Assembly: GCA_002083635.1 (NCBI GenBank)
Contig: MSXP01000003.1
Coordinates: 62,001 to 126,000, forward strand
Length of the DNA: 64,000 nt
Source: Proteobacteria bacterium ST_bin12
GTDB taxonomy: Bacteria > Pseudomonadota > Gammaproteobacteria > Burkholderiales > Methylophilaceae
Reading direction: 5' to 3'
Shown: positions 52,548 to 61,413 of the stretch, piece after piece
Layout: each line of letters begins with the position of its first letter
How positions within the stretch are numbered: the first letter of the stretch is position 1
The notes under the pieces: model-generated
The model's database searches: none
Told to the model about the DNA's origin: nothing
Seen by the model: the letters and a program-made list of their open reading frames with translations, nothing else
Made by a program: the position numbers and the translations under genes

Positions 52548-53510
52548 ATGTTACAAAACAATCAAAAAGGTTTTACCTTGCTAGAGTTGTTAGTGGTGAT
52601 TACATTGCTAGCGACACTTTCAGTAGGTGCTTTAGTGGCTTATGAAGGCATTGGCGAGAATGCAACCAGTGTAGCCGCAGCAAACAATATTAAAGTGGCT
52701 GATAGTTCAATTCGTACTTTCCGTGCAATTGAAAACGTTTACCCTAACCAATGGGATAACTTAGCAAACGTTGATGGTTTGTCAGTTGGCGGTGCGCAAG
52801 ATGTTTTAGCTGATGCCACATTAGGCTTTTTTGGTCAATGGACTGCTACTACAGCTAACAACGTAACAAGTGCGGTTGCAAGTTCATTAAACGCAGTTGG
52901 TGTAAATGAGTTCCAAACACTAAGAGGAGCTGCAACTATTAACTTAGCGCAAGTTTCACCAAACGAAGCGTTTAACGAAAGTGCACCAGGTGTAAGTGTT
53001 CCAGCTGATGAGTTAGAGTTTGAATTCGGCCCAACAGGTGCGTTGTCAGTAGTTAACTACGCTAATGCCACACAAGCCACGTGGTCAATTTCTGTTGTAC
53101 CTTCTGGTGGCAATAACCAAGCTTGTACAGCAGGCGGTGGTGCATTCAACGCGCCATTCCAAGGTGCTGCTTTAACAGACAATTCACCATTGAATCGTAT
53201 TAACGATAACTTAGATAACGATGAATGTAACTTAGTGATTGCTGTTGGTTTTGGTAAAGACGTTCCAGGTACTACATTAGATAGCCGTGTTGCAATCAGC
53301 ACTGCACCTACTTATACCAATGGTATCACTGTTAATCCATCAACTCACTATGCTCGCTTTATGGCACTTTTCCATGTTGCTTCAGATGAAGATGGAAACG
53401 GCACTATCGCAACAGGTGAAGTATTCCCAAGAGCGCGTTTATTAGCTGTTGTTGATACAGAAGGCCGTACGATTGATGAATCAATTGCTGGTGCGTTTAG
53501 AACAAACTAA
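52548..53510 (+). CDS. Prepilin-like major pseudopilin/pilin, 320 aa
   Basis: The protein starts MLQNNQKGFTLLELLVVITL: a short basic leader, cleavage predicted between Gly8 and Phe9, with Glu+5 and the hydrophobic N-methylation helix. The remaining 290 residues are Ala/Asn/Thr-rich with few charges. There is one pair of Cys near residues 192 and 225 (NQACTAGG, DNDECNL), a possible disulfide. Much larger than GspG (about 140 aa). AAGGAG precedes the ATG. Its own sigma-54 promoter and strong terminator suggest it is the abundant subunit. Confidence 0.88.
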   Translation: MLQNNQKGFTLLELLVVITLLATLSVGALVAYEGIGENATSVAAANNIKVADSSIRTFRAIENVYPNQWDNLANVDGLSVGGAQDVLADATLGFFGQWTATTANNVTSAVASSLNAVGVNEFQTLRGAATINLAQVSPNEAFNESAPGVSVPADELEFEFGPTGALSVVNYANATQATWSISVVPSGGNNQACTAGGGAFNAPFQGAALTDNSPLNRINDNLDNDECNLVIAVGFGKDVPGTTLDSRVAISTAPTYTNGITVNPSTHYARFMALFHVASDEDGNGTIATGEVFPRARLLAVVDTEGRTIDESIAGAFRTN

Positions 53511-53567
53511 GGTTAGACACTTAACCCATTCAGTAGCGTTTAATTATTGGATGTTGGTTTAAAAAAT

Positions 53568-53600
53568 GGGGCGAGGCTTGAAAAAAGCTTCGTCCCTTTT
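53568..53600 (+). terminator. Intrinsic terminator of the prepilin gene
   Basis: GGGGCGAGGCTT pairs with AAGCTTCGTCCC over 12 bp including two G-U pairs, loop GAAAA, then TTTT. The stem isolates the prepilin gene from the secretion genes downstream. Confidence 0.9.
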
Positions 53601-53765
53601 GTTGTTTATATCCAATAATCATCGCAAAAAATGCGATAAAAAGTTGGTTAAGGTTTTAAAAAAATTGATGCATAAAATAGCTTAAGTCAGCCAGTTTATT
53701 TAGCCAGTTAAATGCGTAGTCAGTATAAATAGTTACTAATTTTAATAGTTACTGTGGGGTAGGAG

Positions 53766-54416
53766 ATGCTTTGGAATACTCAGCCAAATTTTTTGAAGGC
53801 AAAGGCTTTGTGCGCCCTGCCAAATGCAAAAATGTTGCCTGAGCGTTCTGCAGGCGCAATGCTAAAACCTTGCAATAACAGGCCTTTAGCTGCTAAACAA
53901 TCATACGGCTTTACTTTGCTAGAGTTGCTAGCGGTGATTACCTTGCTAGGATTATTAGCGGTGGTTGCTGTGACTTCGCTAGATGGTGTAGAAGACGATT
54001 CCAGTATTCGTATTACCAAAATAGAAATGAGCGAGCTGCGTAATGCTTTGCGCCAATTTAAGCGCGATGTAAGGCATTTTCCAGATGAAACTTCTTCTCC
54101 ATTTACCTATGATGAACAAAGCCGAGTAAGGCTGCTAGTGCAATGTAGTGACGATATTGCAACTAATCCAGATAATTTTGATGCTGGATGTAGCCCTTGG
54201 AGTATAGATACTGCGCGCGGCTGGAACGGCCCTTATGTGCTATCCGAAGGTATTGCCGATAGCTGGGGCACGCCTTACCGGTTAAGTTATGAAAATTTAG
54301 AGCCGCGATTAATTAGTCATGGCGTTAATAAGCAGTATGAAGGCGTTAACACCACAGATAGATGTTTGCCAAATGGCGATAGTAGTGATGACATTGTGTT
54401 GTGTTTATTAAAATGA
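53766..54416 (+). CDS. GspG-like pseudopilin
   Basis: A 216-aa frame with the prepilin motif SYGFTLLELLAVITLLG at residues 46-62 and GspG-type GWNGPYVLSEGIADSWGTPY near the C-terminus. The peptide before the cleavage Gly would be 48 residues, very long; ATG at 53859 gives a normal 17-residue leader (MLKPCNNRPLAAKQSYG) and has AGG upstream, whereas AGGAG abuts the first ATG with no spacing. The real start is therefore probably 53859. The next gene begins ATGA over its stop. Confidence 0.85.
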   Translation: MLWNTQPNFLKAKALCALPNAKMLPERSAGAMLKPCNNRPLAAKQSYGFTLLELLAVITLLGLLAVVAVTSLDGVEDDSSIRITKIEMSELRNALRQFKRDVRHFPDETSSPFTYDEQSRVRLLVQCSDDIATNPDNFDAGCSPWSIDTARGWNGPYVLSEGIADSWGTPYRLSYENLEPRLISHGVNKQYEGVNTTDRCLPNGDSSDDIVLCLLK

Positions 54417-55390
54417 GTATGCGCATGAACAATCACAAGCCAATCATTCTTGCCCAAACCAAGCAAACACAACAGGGTTTTACCTTGGTGGAATTATTAC
54501 TGGTTATTTTAGTGTTAAGTAGTTTGGCCTTAGCCACTACTTTTTTAGTGGACGGCATTGGCAACCAAAGCCGTTTTGATGAAACCAAAACCCGCTTGCA
54601 ACAAATTCGCCAAGCCATTGTTGGCGATACCAGCCGTACTTTAAATGGTCAGCCAGAGTTACGTGGCTATGTGGCCGATATGGGGCGCTTGCCAGTTGAT
54701 TTGACAGAGTTGATTGAAATAGGCGGACAGGATGCTTGGGGTTTAAGCGCAGTAACGGCATCTGATTTATCGCCAGTGGTCACTATTTCGTTAAACGCAG
54801 GCTGGCGTGGCCCTTATTTAGACACTTTGCCAGATAGCGATGGCACACGCAGATTTAGAGATGGCTGGGGGAATGGCGATTTATCAAGCGTTAACTATGG
54901 TTGGTCATTTGGTGTAGATGTTAGTGGTGTTTCTGGCATAACCGTACAAAGTTATGGCGCAGATGGACTATCAGGCGTAACAACACCTGGCGCAGTATTT
55001 GAAGAAGATTATCCTGCCACTAGCAATTTAATTGAGCCAAACGATTATGTGGTTTCATTGGCAAATATCAATGTGCAATTAGACCAACCTATTGCAATTG
55101 CACCCAGCGAAGACTTGGTATTACGACTTTACCGCATTAGTGATGGTGTGATTGAAGACCCAGCTTTAGAAAGTGCCGCTGTTACTGCAGTGGTTGGTCA
55201 ACAAACCTTGAGTTTTAGCGTAACGGAGGGGTTGCCACATTATATGGGCAATTATGCCGCAGTGCTGATTTGCGATAACGCAGTGATTTACGACGGCGAT
55301 TGTGCTGCGCCACATATGAATAGCCAACCCTATTATTTCACCTTAATCCCACGCGTGCAGTTACCGATTATCCCTTGGAATATTCAATGA
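54413..55390 (+). CDS. Prepilin-like protein, 325 aa
   Basis: From ATG 54413, overlapping the previous stop as ATGA, the protein carries QQGFTLVELLLVILVLSSLA after a 21-residue polar leader; cleavage after the Gly of QQG is expected. The large remainder (about 300 residues) has DGWGNGDLSSVNYGWSFG and a C-terminal beta-rich domain. It does not fit GspH, I, J or K by eye; it may be a minor pseudopilin or tip adhesin. It overlaps the next gene by 4 nt. Confidence 0.82.
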   Translation: MSMRMNNHKPIILAQTKQTQQGFTLVELLLVILVLSSLALATTFLVDGIGNQSRFDETKTRLQQIRQAIVGDTSRTLNGQPELRGYVADMGRLPVDLTELIEIGGQDAWGLSAVTASDLSPVVTISLNAGWRGPYLDTLPDSDGTRRFRDGWGNGDLSSVNYGWSFGVDVSGVSGITVQSYGADGLSGVTTPGAVFEEDYPATSNLIEPNDYVVSLANINVQLDQPIAIAPSEDLVLRLYRISDGVIEDPALESAAVTAVVGQQTLSFSVTEGLPHYMGNYAAVLICDNAVIYDGDCAAPHMNSQPYYFTLIPRVQLPIIPWNIQ

Positions 55391-57168
55391 ATTTGAACTC
55401 TGTTTTAAAGCAAATACCGTTTTTTGGCGATCAGTCGTCTCTATTGGTGTGCGAAACCGATGCTTTTGCCTTAAATGCAGTGGTGGTGAGTCGACATAAC
55501 AAGCAGCTTAAGGTGGATTTTACGGCAAAATCTGAAGCGCTAGATTATCAACAAGCCATAAAAGAAGTGCTAACACGCCTGCGCGAGCAAGGCTGGCAAG
55601 GGCGCGAGGCAGCTTTGCTCACAGCTGCCGTGCTATCTGCGGTGGTTGAGTTGCCAGTGACGCATCAGCAAGTGCGCAGCCCTTTGCAAATGCAAGAGCT
55701 AATTCGGTGGGAGCTAGACCCTTTGCTGATTCAGCATGCGGTCACTTGGTCTATTGGGCAGCTATTACTCACTCAAGGTTATCTCACCGAAACACAAGTG
55801 GCCGATGTGCTTGCGCAGCAGCAAGGCAAAACTAAATCAGGTTTGGGTAATGGGCACGGATCCATTTATTCGTTTAAACGATTTGGTGAATTTGCCGTTG
55901 ATTTAGGCTATGTAAGCCAAGCGCAGGTAGATGAGTGCATTGCTAGGCAAACTTGGTTGCGCGCAGATGGCGATGATATTTTGTGTGGTTGGGCTGTGCA
56001 AAATAATCAGCAAAAATCCGAAGCTGCGCAAACAGATGGTGCTAATGCGAACTGGTTGGTAAGCGGTGCCAATGCCAACTTAATACGCCAGTGGGAGGCT
56101 GCATTTTTAAGCCATAAAATTGTGTTAAGTCGTGTGTTTCCGCTAGTGGGATGTGCCGCCGCGTTAATGCCTGCAAAAGATTCGATTTTATTATTAGAGG
56201 CCGCACACAGTTTGCAGGCGGTACTGCGTTTGCATGCGGGTGTAGTAAACGCAATAGACACACAAAAACGCCCCGCCATGAGCGTGTTAGATAGCTGCCT
56301 AGAGAGTTATCACCACCTAGTTACGCCAGAAATTGAGCAACTTTGGGTTGCAACTCAGGATAGTAATCAAGAGTCAGGCCAGCAAATTGGTCAGGAGCTC
56401 AGTCAGCAACTGGCCGCTATGATAGGACGCGAAACATTTACTGTGCCGCTCATTAGCCCGCAACTTTCGGCAGGTATGCAGGGCGTGGCGCAACATGTGT
56501 TGCTTGATAAAAACCAATCACCTGTTGCAGGGGTTATGGTGCAGGGCCCTAAACCATCCTTGTTTAAACGGGTTGAGGTGCGTGCAATTGCCGCAGGTTT
56601 GGCATTTTTACTGCTCATTGGCGGGCTTGAGGCAGCGCTGTTTGTGCGTGGTCAATTGGTGCAAAACGAACACACTAAAATCGCAGCGCAGAAAAAAGAC
56701 TTTGATGCGATTGTGGCAAAAGCACAAGCAAAAGTGGATGCAGTAAACAAACTGAAAGAAGAAATTAAAACTAAAAATGCATCTTTAACCAGCTTAAATG
56801 AGCGGTTTGATTTTTTTGCGTCAGAACTGCCAACCCGTGCTGATTTTGTTAAAAAACTGCTGGATAACTTAAGTATTGCCGTCACAGATGAAGTGGTGAT
56901 TAACTCGGTTGAAGAAACGGCTAAGCTAGGTATTCGCTTCTCAGCATGGGCATTAACTGAAAAATCGGCACAACAATTTATTCAAACTTACAAAAATACC
57001 ATGGCGCCTTTGGGTATGGAGTTGCAAGACCCCATTGTGCGTCAGCAAACAGGCCGCTTGGGATTATTTGGATATGACATTCAATTTAGGCTGTTGAATC
57101 CTAACGAAGCTGCAGAAAACAAACCAGCTAGCGCAACCCCGCCAACAGGAAAGCCCGCACAGAAATGA
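55387..57168 (+). CDS. Fused PilM/GspL-PilN-like assembly protein with MshEN-like repeats
   Basis: From ATG 55387 the protein is 593 aa. An actin-like PilM/GspL cytoplasmic region (about 1-390) precedes one membrane helix (about 403-425), a coiled coil with Lys/Glu-rich heptads and a PilN-like periplasmic domain. Inside the cytoplasmic part lie two 24-residue repeats, residues 122-145 (GQLLLTQGYLTETQVADVLA core) and 165-188 (RFGEFAVDLGYVSQAQVDEC core), each with G3, G10, Q16 and Q24 as in MshEN c-di-GMP motifs. It bridges the ATPase to the periplasm. Starts and stops overlap the neighbours as ATGA. Confidence 0.82.
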   Translation: MNLNSVLKQIPFFGDQSSLLVCETDAFALNAVVVSRHNKQLKVDFTAKSEALDYQQAIKEVLTRLREQGWQGREAALLTAAVLSAVVELPVTHQQVRSPLQMQELIRWELDPLLIQHAVTWSIGQLLLTQGYLTETQVADVLAQQQGKTKSGLGNGHGSIYSFKRFGEFAVDLGYVSQAQVDECIARQTWLRADGDDILCGWAVQNNQQKSEAAQTDGANANWLVSGANANLIRQWEAAFLSHKIVLSRVFPLVGCAAALMPAKDSILLLEAAHSLQAVLRLHAGVVNAIDTQKRPAMSVLDSCLESYHHLVTPEIEQLWVATQDSNQESGQQIGQELSQQLAAMIGRETFTVPLISPQLSAGMQGVAQHVLLDKNQSPVAGVMVQGPKPSLFKRVEVRAIAAGLAFLLLIGGLEAALFVRGQLVQNEHTKIAAQKKDFDAIVAKAQAKVDAVNKLKEEIKTKNASLTSLNERFDFFASELPTRADFVKKLLDNLSIAVTDEVVINSVEETAKLGIRFSAWALTEKSAQQFIQTYKNTMAPLGMELQDPIVRQQTGRLGLFGYDIQFRLLNPNEAAENKPASATPPTGKPAQK

Positions 57169-57932
57169 TGAATTTAAGCAAAATGACACTGCGCGAGCAG
57201 GTTTTAGTTTTAGTGACCGTTGTGATTATTGTGGGCGGCTTGTATGGTGGTTTGCGCTTTTACCCTGCTTATAAAGCGATTGGTGAAACCAAAAAAAATA
57301 CCGAAATGATGGATGCCGCGATGAAATCTACCAAGGTACCAGAAGAGCCTTTTGACGACACTATCACTCTGAATAAAGAGCTAAAGGAATTAGACATTGA
57401 GCTATCTGATGCCACCGCATTAATGGCTGATATGGAGGCACGATTATCACCGCCTGACGACACCACCTTAGTGCGGCTGGCTATTTCAGATGCGGCGCGC
57501 AATGCGTTTGTGCGCATTAATACCAATGAAGAATATCGTGTGACTGTGCCGCCTCCAGTTGCTCCAACTGGTACTGCTGCTGCGTCAGCTACTGCGCAAC
57601 CACAGAAAAGACAAGGAGATGCTGCCAAACGTCGTGCACGTAATGCCAGACGCGCTGCAGGAGTAAATAGTGCGGCATTAACCATCAACCAAGTGAGCCC
57701 AGAACTGGCAACGCCACTGATTAAAAAAATGGCGATTAATGGTCCAATGGAGCGCCCCATGCAACGGCTTGTGATGGAAGGCACTTATGCAGGCATGATG
57801 CGATTTATTGAGGAACTGAAACGCATGGAAATGATGGTGACGATTGTGCAGTTTCAACTCACACCAACACCGCAGGCGCCACCTCCTGGCCTCAATCAAC
57901 GTTTATCTGCCACTTTAGTATTGGCGCTTTAA
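57165..57932 (+). CDS. PilO/GspM-like assembly protein
   Basis: The 255-aa protein has one N-terminal membrane helix (EQVLVLVTVVIIVGGLYGGL), a coiled coil (residues 45-100) and a periplasmic ferredoxin-like domain with MERPMQRLVMEGTYAGMMRF near the end, the PilO/GspM layout. A Pro/Ala/Thr and basic linker (about 120-165) joins the two. ATG 57165 overlaps the previous stop; ATG 57168 is an alternative. It completes the PilMNO/GspLM-like platform. Confidence 0.85.
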   Translation: MMNLSKMTLREQVLVLVTVVIIVGGLYGGLRFYPAYKAIGETKKNTEMMDAAMKSTKVPEEPFDDTITLNKELKELDIELSDATALMADMEARLSPPDDTTLVRLAISDAARNAFVRINTNEEYRVTVPPPVAPTGTAAASATAQPQKRQGDAAKRRARNARRAAGVNSAALTINQVSPELATPLIKKMAINGPMERPMQRLVMEGTYAGMMRFIEELKRMEMMVTIVQFQLTPTPQAPPPGLNQRLSATLVLAL

Positions 57933-58021
57933 TGATTAGTACAGTAGCGATTGGGCGTAAAACTTAATGCTTAAAAATACGCAAAAAACTGGTCGGCCAT
58001 GCACGCACCTAAAGGCGATAT

Positions 58022-59650
58022 ATGGCAATTAGTGTAGAGCAACTAATTGATGCATCGCTTCGTCAGCACCTAATAGAGGGCGAGGTGTTGGCGAAATTGC
58101 GTATTGATGCAAGACGCAATCGTAGTGACATTTTGGAGGTCATCGCAGCACATTACCGCTTGCCTGTTTCGGCTTTTTATCAAGCAGCGGCAGAGTTGCG
58201 CGGTTTGTCGTTTATAAATCCCATTAACTTAACACCGCCAGCCAGCTTATTAAAACGTGTACCGCAAGCGTTGGCTAGGCGCAAGCTCGTGTTGCCTGTT
58301 GCAGAAACAGACGATTGGGTGCAAGTAGCGACCGCAGACCCAGATGACCGGGCGACATTAGATGCTTTACAGCGGTTACTGAATAAGCCTGTGCAAGCGG
58401 TGGTGGCAGAACCAAGTAGCTTAAATGTGGCATTGAATCGCCATTTAAACGGTGCGCCGCAATCAGGTATTGCAGCAGCAGTAGAAACCGATTTAATCGC
58501 TATGCTGGATAATATTTTAAAAGAGGCGTATTTACGTCGCGCTTCTGATATTCATTTAGCACAAGAAGAATCTGGCCTGCGCGTGCGTTTAAGAGTAGAT
58601 GGCAAGTTGCAGGATTATCACACCGATGCTGATGGCATTGTAGCTAACGGTTTGATTTCGCGCGTAAAGGTGTTGGCAAATTTAGATATTGCCGAGCAAC
58701 GCGAGCCACAAGATGGCGGCATGAGCTATCGTTTAGCCGCACCGATTGATACCGAATTTAATATTCGCGTTGCCACTGCGCCAACAAGATTAGGCGAGCG
58801 CGTCACCATGCGTTTGCTGGGGCAAGAGGCGCAAAATCTAACTCTGCCATTATTGGGCATGGCAGAAAAAGATATGCTGCATTTTAGAAAAGCCATTCGC
58901 AAACCATTCGGTATGATTTTGCTAACAGGGCCAACTGGTAGCGGAAAATCCACTACTTTATTTGCCGCGCTGCAAGAGATTAACAATCCAGAACTGAATA
59001 TCATGACGGTAGAAAACCCGATTGAATATGTGATGGATGGCATTTCACAAATTCAAACAGGGCCAAAAGTCACTTTTGCAGGCGCACTACGTTCACTATT
59101 ACGGCACGACCCAGATGTGCTGATGGTGGGTGAGATTCGTGATGAAGAAACCGCTGATGTGGCACTAAAAGCCGCCATGACAGGCCATTTAGTCTTTTCT
59201 ACTTTGCACACCAACACCGCCGTAGGAACGATATCACGTTTGGCAGATATTGGCTGTGAGCCTTATTTAATCGGCTCTACCATGAATGCAGTGATTGCAC
59301 AGCGATTGGTGCGAAAGCTATGCCCACATTGCAGAAAGCCGCGAACTGCCACCGCGGATGAAGCGATGCAATTAGGCCAAGAAGGCAAACAAATCACGGT
59401 ATATGAGCCAGTAGGTTGTGCCGCTTGCCAAGGCAAAGGCTACAGAGGCCGTTTGGGCTTGTATGAAACACTGTGGTTTGATGAAAGTTTATCCCGAATG
59501 GTATCAAAAGCCACTGGTGAAGAAGAATTAGAGGCTTACGCTGTTTCATCGGGTAATTTAAATCGCATGTGGGATGACGGCGCAGTGAAGGTGCTGGCGG
59601 GCAGTACATCTTTATCCGAGCTGCAAAATGTGGCCATTAAAAAGCATTAA
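58022..59650 (+). CDS. gspE: Type II secretion/type IV pilus assembly ATPase, GspE-like
   Basis: The 542-aa ATPase has a T2SSE N-terminal domain (about 1-140), Walker A TGPTGSGKSTTLF near residue 303, Asp box ENPIEYVMDGISQIQ, Walker B DPDVLMVGEIRDEETAD, His box AMTGHLVFSTLHTN and the zinc tetracysteine CPHC...CAACQGKG. It powers pseudopilus polymerisation with GspF. The N-domain has none of the RLGxxL-type MshEN repeats, which appear instead in the PilM/GspL-like partner. AAAGG precedes the ATG. Confidence 0.93.
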   Translation: MAISVEQLIDASLRQHLIEGEVLAKLRIDARRNRSDILEVIAAHYRLPVSAFYQAAAELRGLSFINPINLTPPASLLKRVPQALARRKLVLPVAETDDWVQVATADPDDRATLDALQRLLNKPVQAVVAEPSSLNVALNRHLNGAPQSGIAAAVETDLIAMLDNILKEAYLRRASDIHLAQEESGLRVRLRVDGKLQDYHTDADGIVANGLISRVKVLANLDIAEQREPQDGGMSYRLAAPIDTEFNIRVATAPTRLGERVTMRLLGQEAQNLTLPLLGMAEKDMLHFRKAIRKPFGMILLTGPTGSGKSTTLFAALQEINNPELNIMTVENPIEYVMDGISQIQTGPKVTFAGALRSLLRHDPDVLMVGEIRDEETADVALKAAMTGHLVFSTLHTNTAVGTISRLADIGCEPYLIGSTMNAVIAQRLVRKLCPHCRKPRTATADEAMQLGQEGKQITVYEPVGCAACQGKGYRGRLGLYETLWFDESLSRMVSKATGEEELEAYAVSSGNLNRMWDDGAVKVLAGSTSLSELQNVAIKKH

Positions 59651-59663
59651 GTAGAGCCAACAG

Positions 59664-60881
59664 ATGCCAACCTTTCAATATAAAGCGCTGAATAACTTAG
59701 GTAAAGAAACCAAGGGTAGTGCCGATGCCAGTGATGCGCGTACTGCGATTGCCAATTTGCGCCAGCAAAATATTTTTGTACTAGAAATTGAGCAAGATAC
59801 AGACAAAAAAGCAGGTTTAAGCAAGGAGCTCGATTTAAGTAGCTTAACCGAGTGGCGCTCAGTTTCTACTCAAGAGTTGATTTTCTTTTTTAAACAGCAA
59901 ACCTTTATGTTACGCGCTGGCTTGCCTGTTTTACAGGCTTTGCAATTAGGCCGTACGCAGGCTAGCGGTAGGCTAGGACGCGTGATTGATAGGATGATTG
60001 CAGATATTGAAAATGGCTTTCCGCTATCGCAAGCAGTGGCTAGAAATCCAAAAGTGTTTCCGCCACTTGCAGTGAGTTTGATTAGCGCAGGTGAAAATAC
60101 AGGTGAACTTGATTTGGTGATGGATAGGCTGGCAGACCATTTAGAGAAAAAAGCTGCTTTAAAAACCCAAACCATTAATGCCATGATTTACCCAATTATT
60201 GTCATTTTGGCGGCAATTGGCGTGTTTATCTTTTTAGTGATTAAGATTATTCCTGCATTTGCTAAATTTTTTGCAGGCAAAGGCCGTGGCTTGCCGCCGT
60301 CTACCCAATTTTTGGTGGATTTATCCACATTTTTTGTAAATTACGGCTTATATATTTTGGCAATTATCATCGTCATCATCATCAGCTTGGTATTGATGTA
60401 TCAAACCAAAGAAGGCCGCTACAAATTACACAACTTACTGTTGCGTTTGCCTGTGTTGGGTAAGTTAATGACAGTGGCTGCCATGGCGCAGTTAACGTGG
60501 TCACTTTCGATGATGTTACGCAGCGGCTTAACCGCGTTGGATGCCTTAAAAATTACCGCAAAAGTCATTCGTAACCGTGTGATTTCCGATAAGACCTATG
60601 CTGCATCTGATCAAATCTTAGCAGGCAAAGATTTAGCCAGCAGCCTGCAACATCCACGTATTCCTACCATTGTGACGCAAATGATTGCCGTAGGTGAGCG
60701 CACGGGTACTTTAGATAACGTGTTGCATCAATTGGGCGATTATTACGAAGAGCGTTTGCAATTGGGTATTCGCCGCCTAAGCGCCATGGTAGAACCCGCG
60801 CTCATATTGGTGATTGGCGGCATGGTTGGTTTTGTGTATTACGCATTTTTTCAAGCGCTGTTTGCATTGGCAAAGGTTTAA
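59664..60881 (+). CDS. gspF: Type II secretion inner-membrane platform protein GspF-like
   Basis: The 405-aa protein starts MPTFQYKALNNLGKETKGSA, with two cytoplasmic T2SSF domains (FFFKQQTFMLRAGLPVLQAL; LTWSLSMMLRSGLTALDALK) and three membrane helices. GspF is the hub around which the pilus is built, contacting GspE and GspL. It lies 13 nt after gspE and 2 nt before the PilP/GspC-like gene. Confidence 0.94.
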   Translation: MPTFQYKALNNLGKETKGSADASDARTAIANLRQQNIFVLEIEQDTDKKAGLSKELDLSSLTEWRSVSTQELIFFFKQQTFMLRAGLPVLQALQLGRTQASGRLGRVIDRMIADIENGFPLSQAVARNPKVFPPLAVSLISAGENTGELDLVMDRLADHLEKKAALKTQTINAMIYPIIVILAAIGVFIFLVIKIIPAFAKFFAGKGRGLPPSTQFLVDLSTFFVNYGLYILAIIIVIIISLVLMYQTKEGRYKLHNLLLRLPVLGKLMTVAAMAQLTWSLSMMLRSGLTALDALKITAKVIRNRVISDKTYAASDQILAGKDLASSLQHPRIPTIVTQMIAVGERTGTLDNVLHQLGDYYEERLQLGIRRLSAMVEPALILVIGGMVGFVYYAFFQALFALAKV

Positions 60882-60883
60882 GT

Positions 60884-61354
60884 ATGAAGATGATTTTGGT
60901 GATTAAAATATTTTTAATCTGCGTATGGATGTGCGCGTTATCTGCGCAAGCGGGGGGCGTCATTAATAGCCCTAACACATCAAATTACGGCGCATCCTTG
61001 CAAAATTTGTCAGAGCCGCCATCGCCGCGCGATCCATTCACCACCAGCGAGCGCATGTATGCAGAGGTGGGCAACCAATCAGCCAATCTAGCCAATAACG
61101 GGCAGGGTTTTGTGGCAGGTTTTGGTGCGCAGAATGTGCCCAGAATGCGCTTAAAAGGCTTTGTGAATCGGGGTGCTAAAAAAATTGTGGCCTTGCTAGA
61201 AGTAGATGGTGCAGGCGTATTTCTGGTGAGCGAAGGTGATGAAATTGGCTTGCAGTCGATTGGCCAAAATGGCGTGATTAAAGTGATTAAGGTCGATACA
61301 AATGGCGTGCGCGTGCAAACCGGGCAAGTGAATCAGGTGATTATCGTGCGCTAA
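60884..61354 (+). CDS. PilP/GspC-like periplasmic protein
   Basis: The 156-aa protein has a signal or anchor segment (MILVIKIFLICVWMCALSAQ), SPRDPFTTSE (the DPF motif of PilP) and a C-terminal beta-domain (MRLKGFVNRGAKKIVALLEV, VFLVSEGDEIGLQSIG) like the HR/PilP domain that contacts the secretin. It lacks the PDZ of full GspC. Position between gspF and the secretin gene matches. Confidence 0.82.
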   Translation: MKMILVIKIFLICVWMCALSAQAGGVINSPNTSNYGASLQNLSEPPSPRDPFTTSERMYAEVGNQSANLANNGQGFVAGFGAQNVPRMRLKGFVNRGAKKIVALLEVDGAGVFLVSEGDEIGLQSIGQNGVIKVIKVDTNGVRVQTGQVNQVIIVR

Positions 61355-61413
61355 AACGCAGGTAGTTAACAACTATTTTGGTGTGAATTAAAAGTAATGT
61401 TGAGGTTAAGTAA

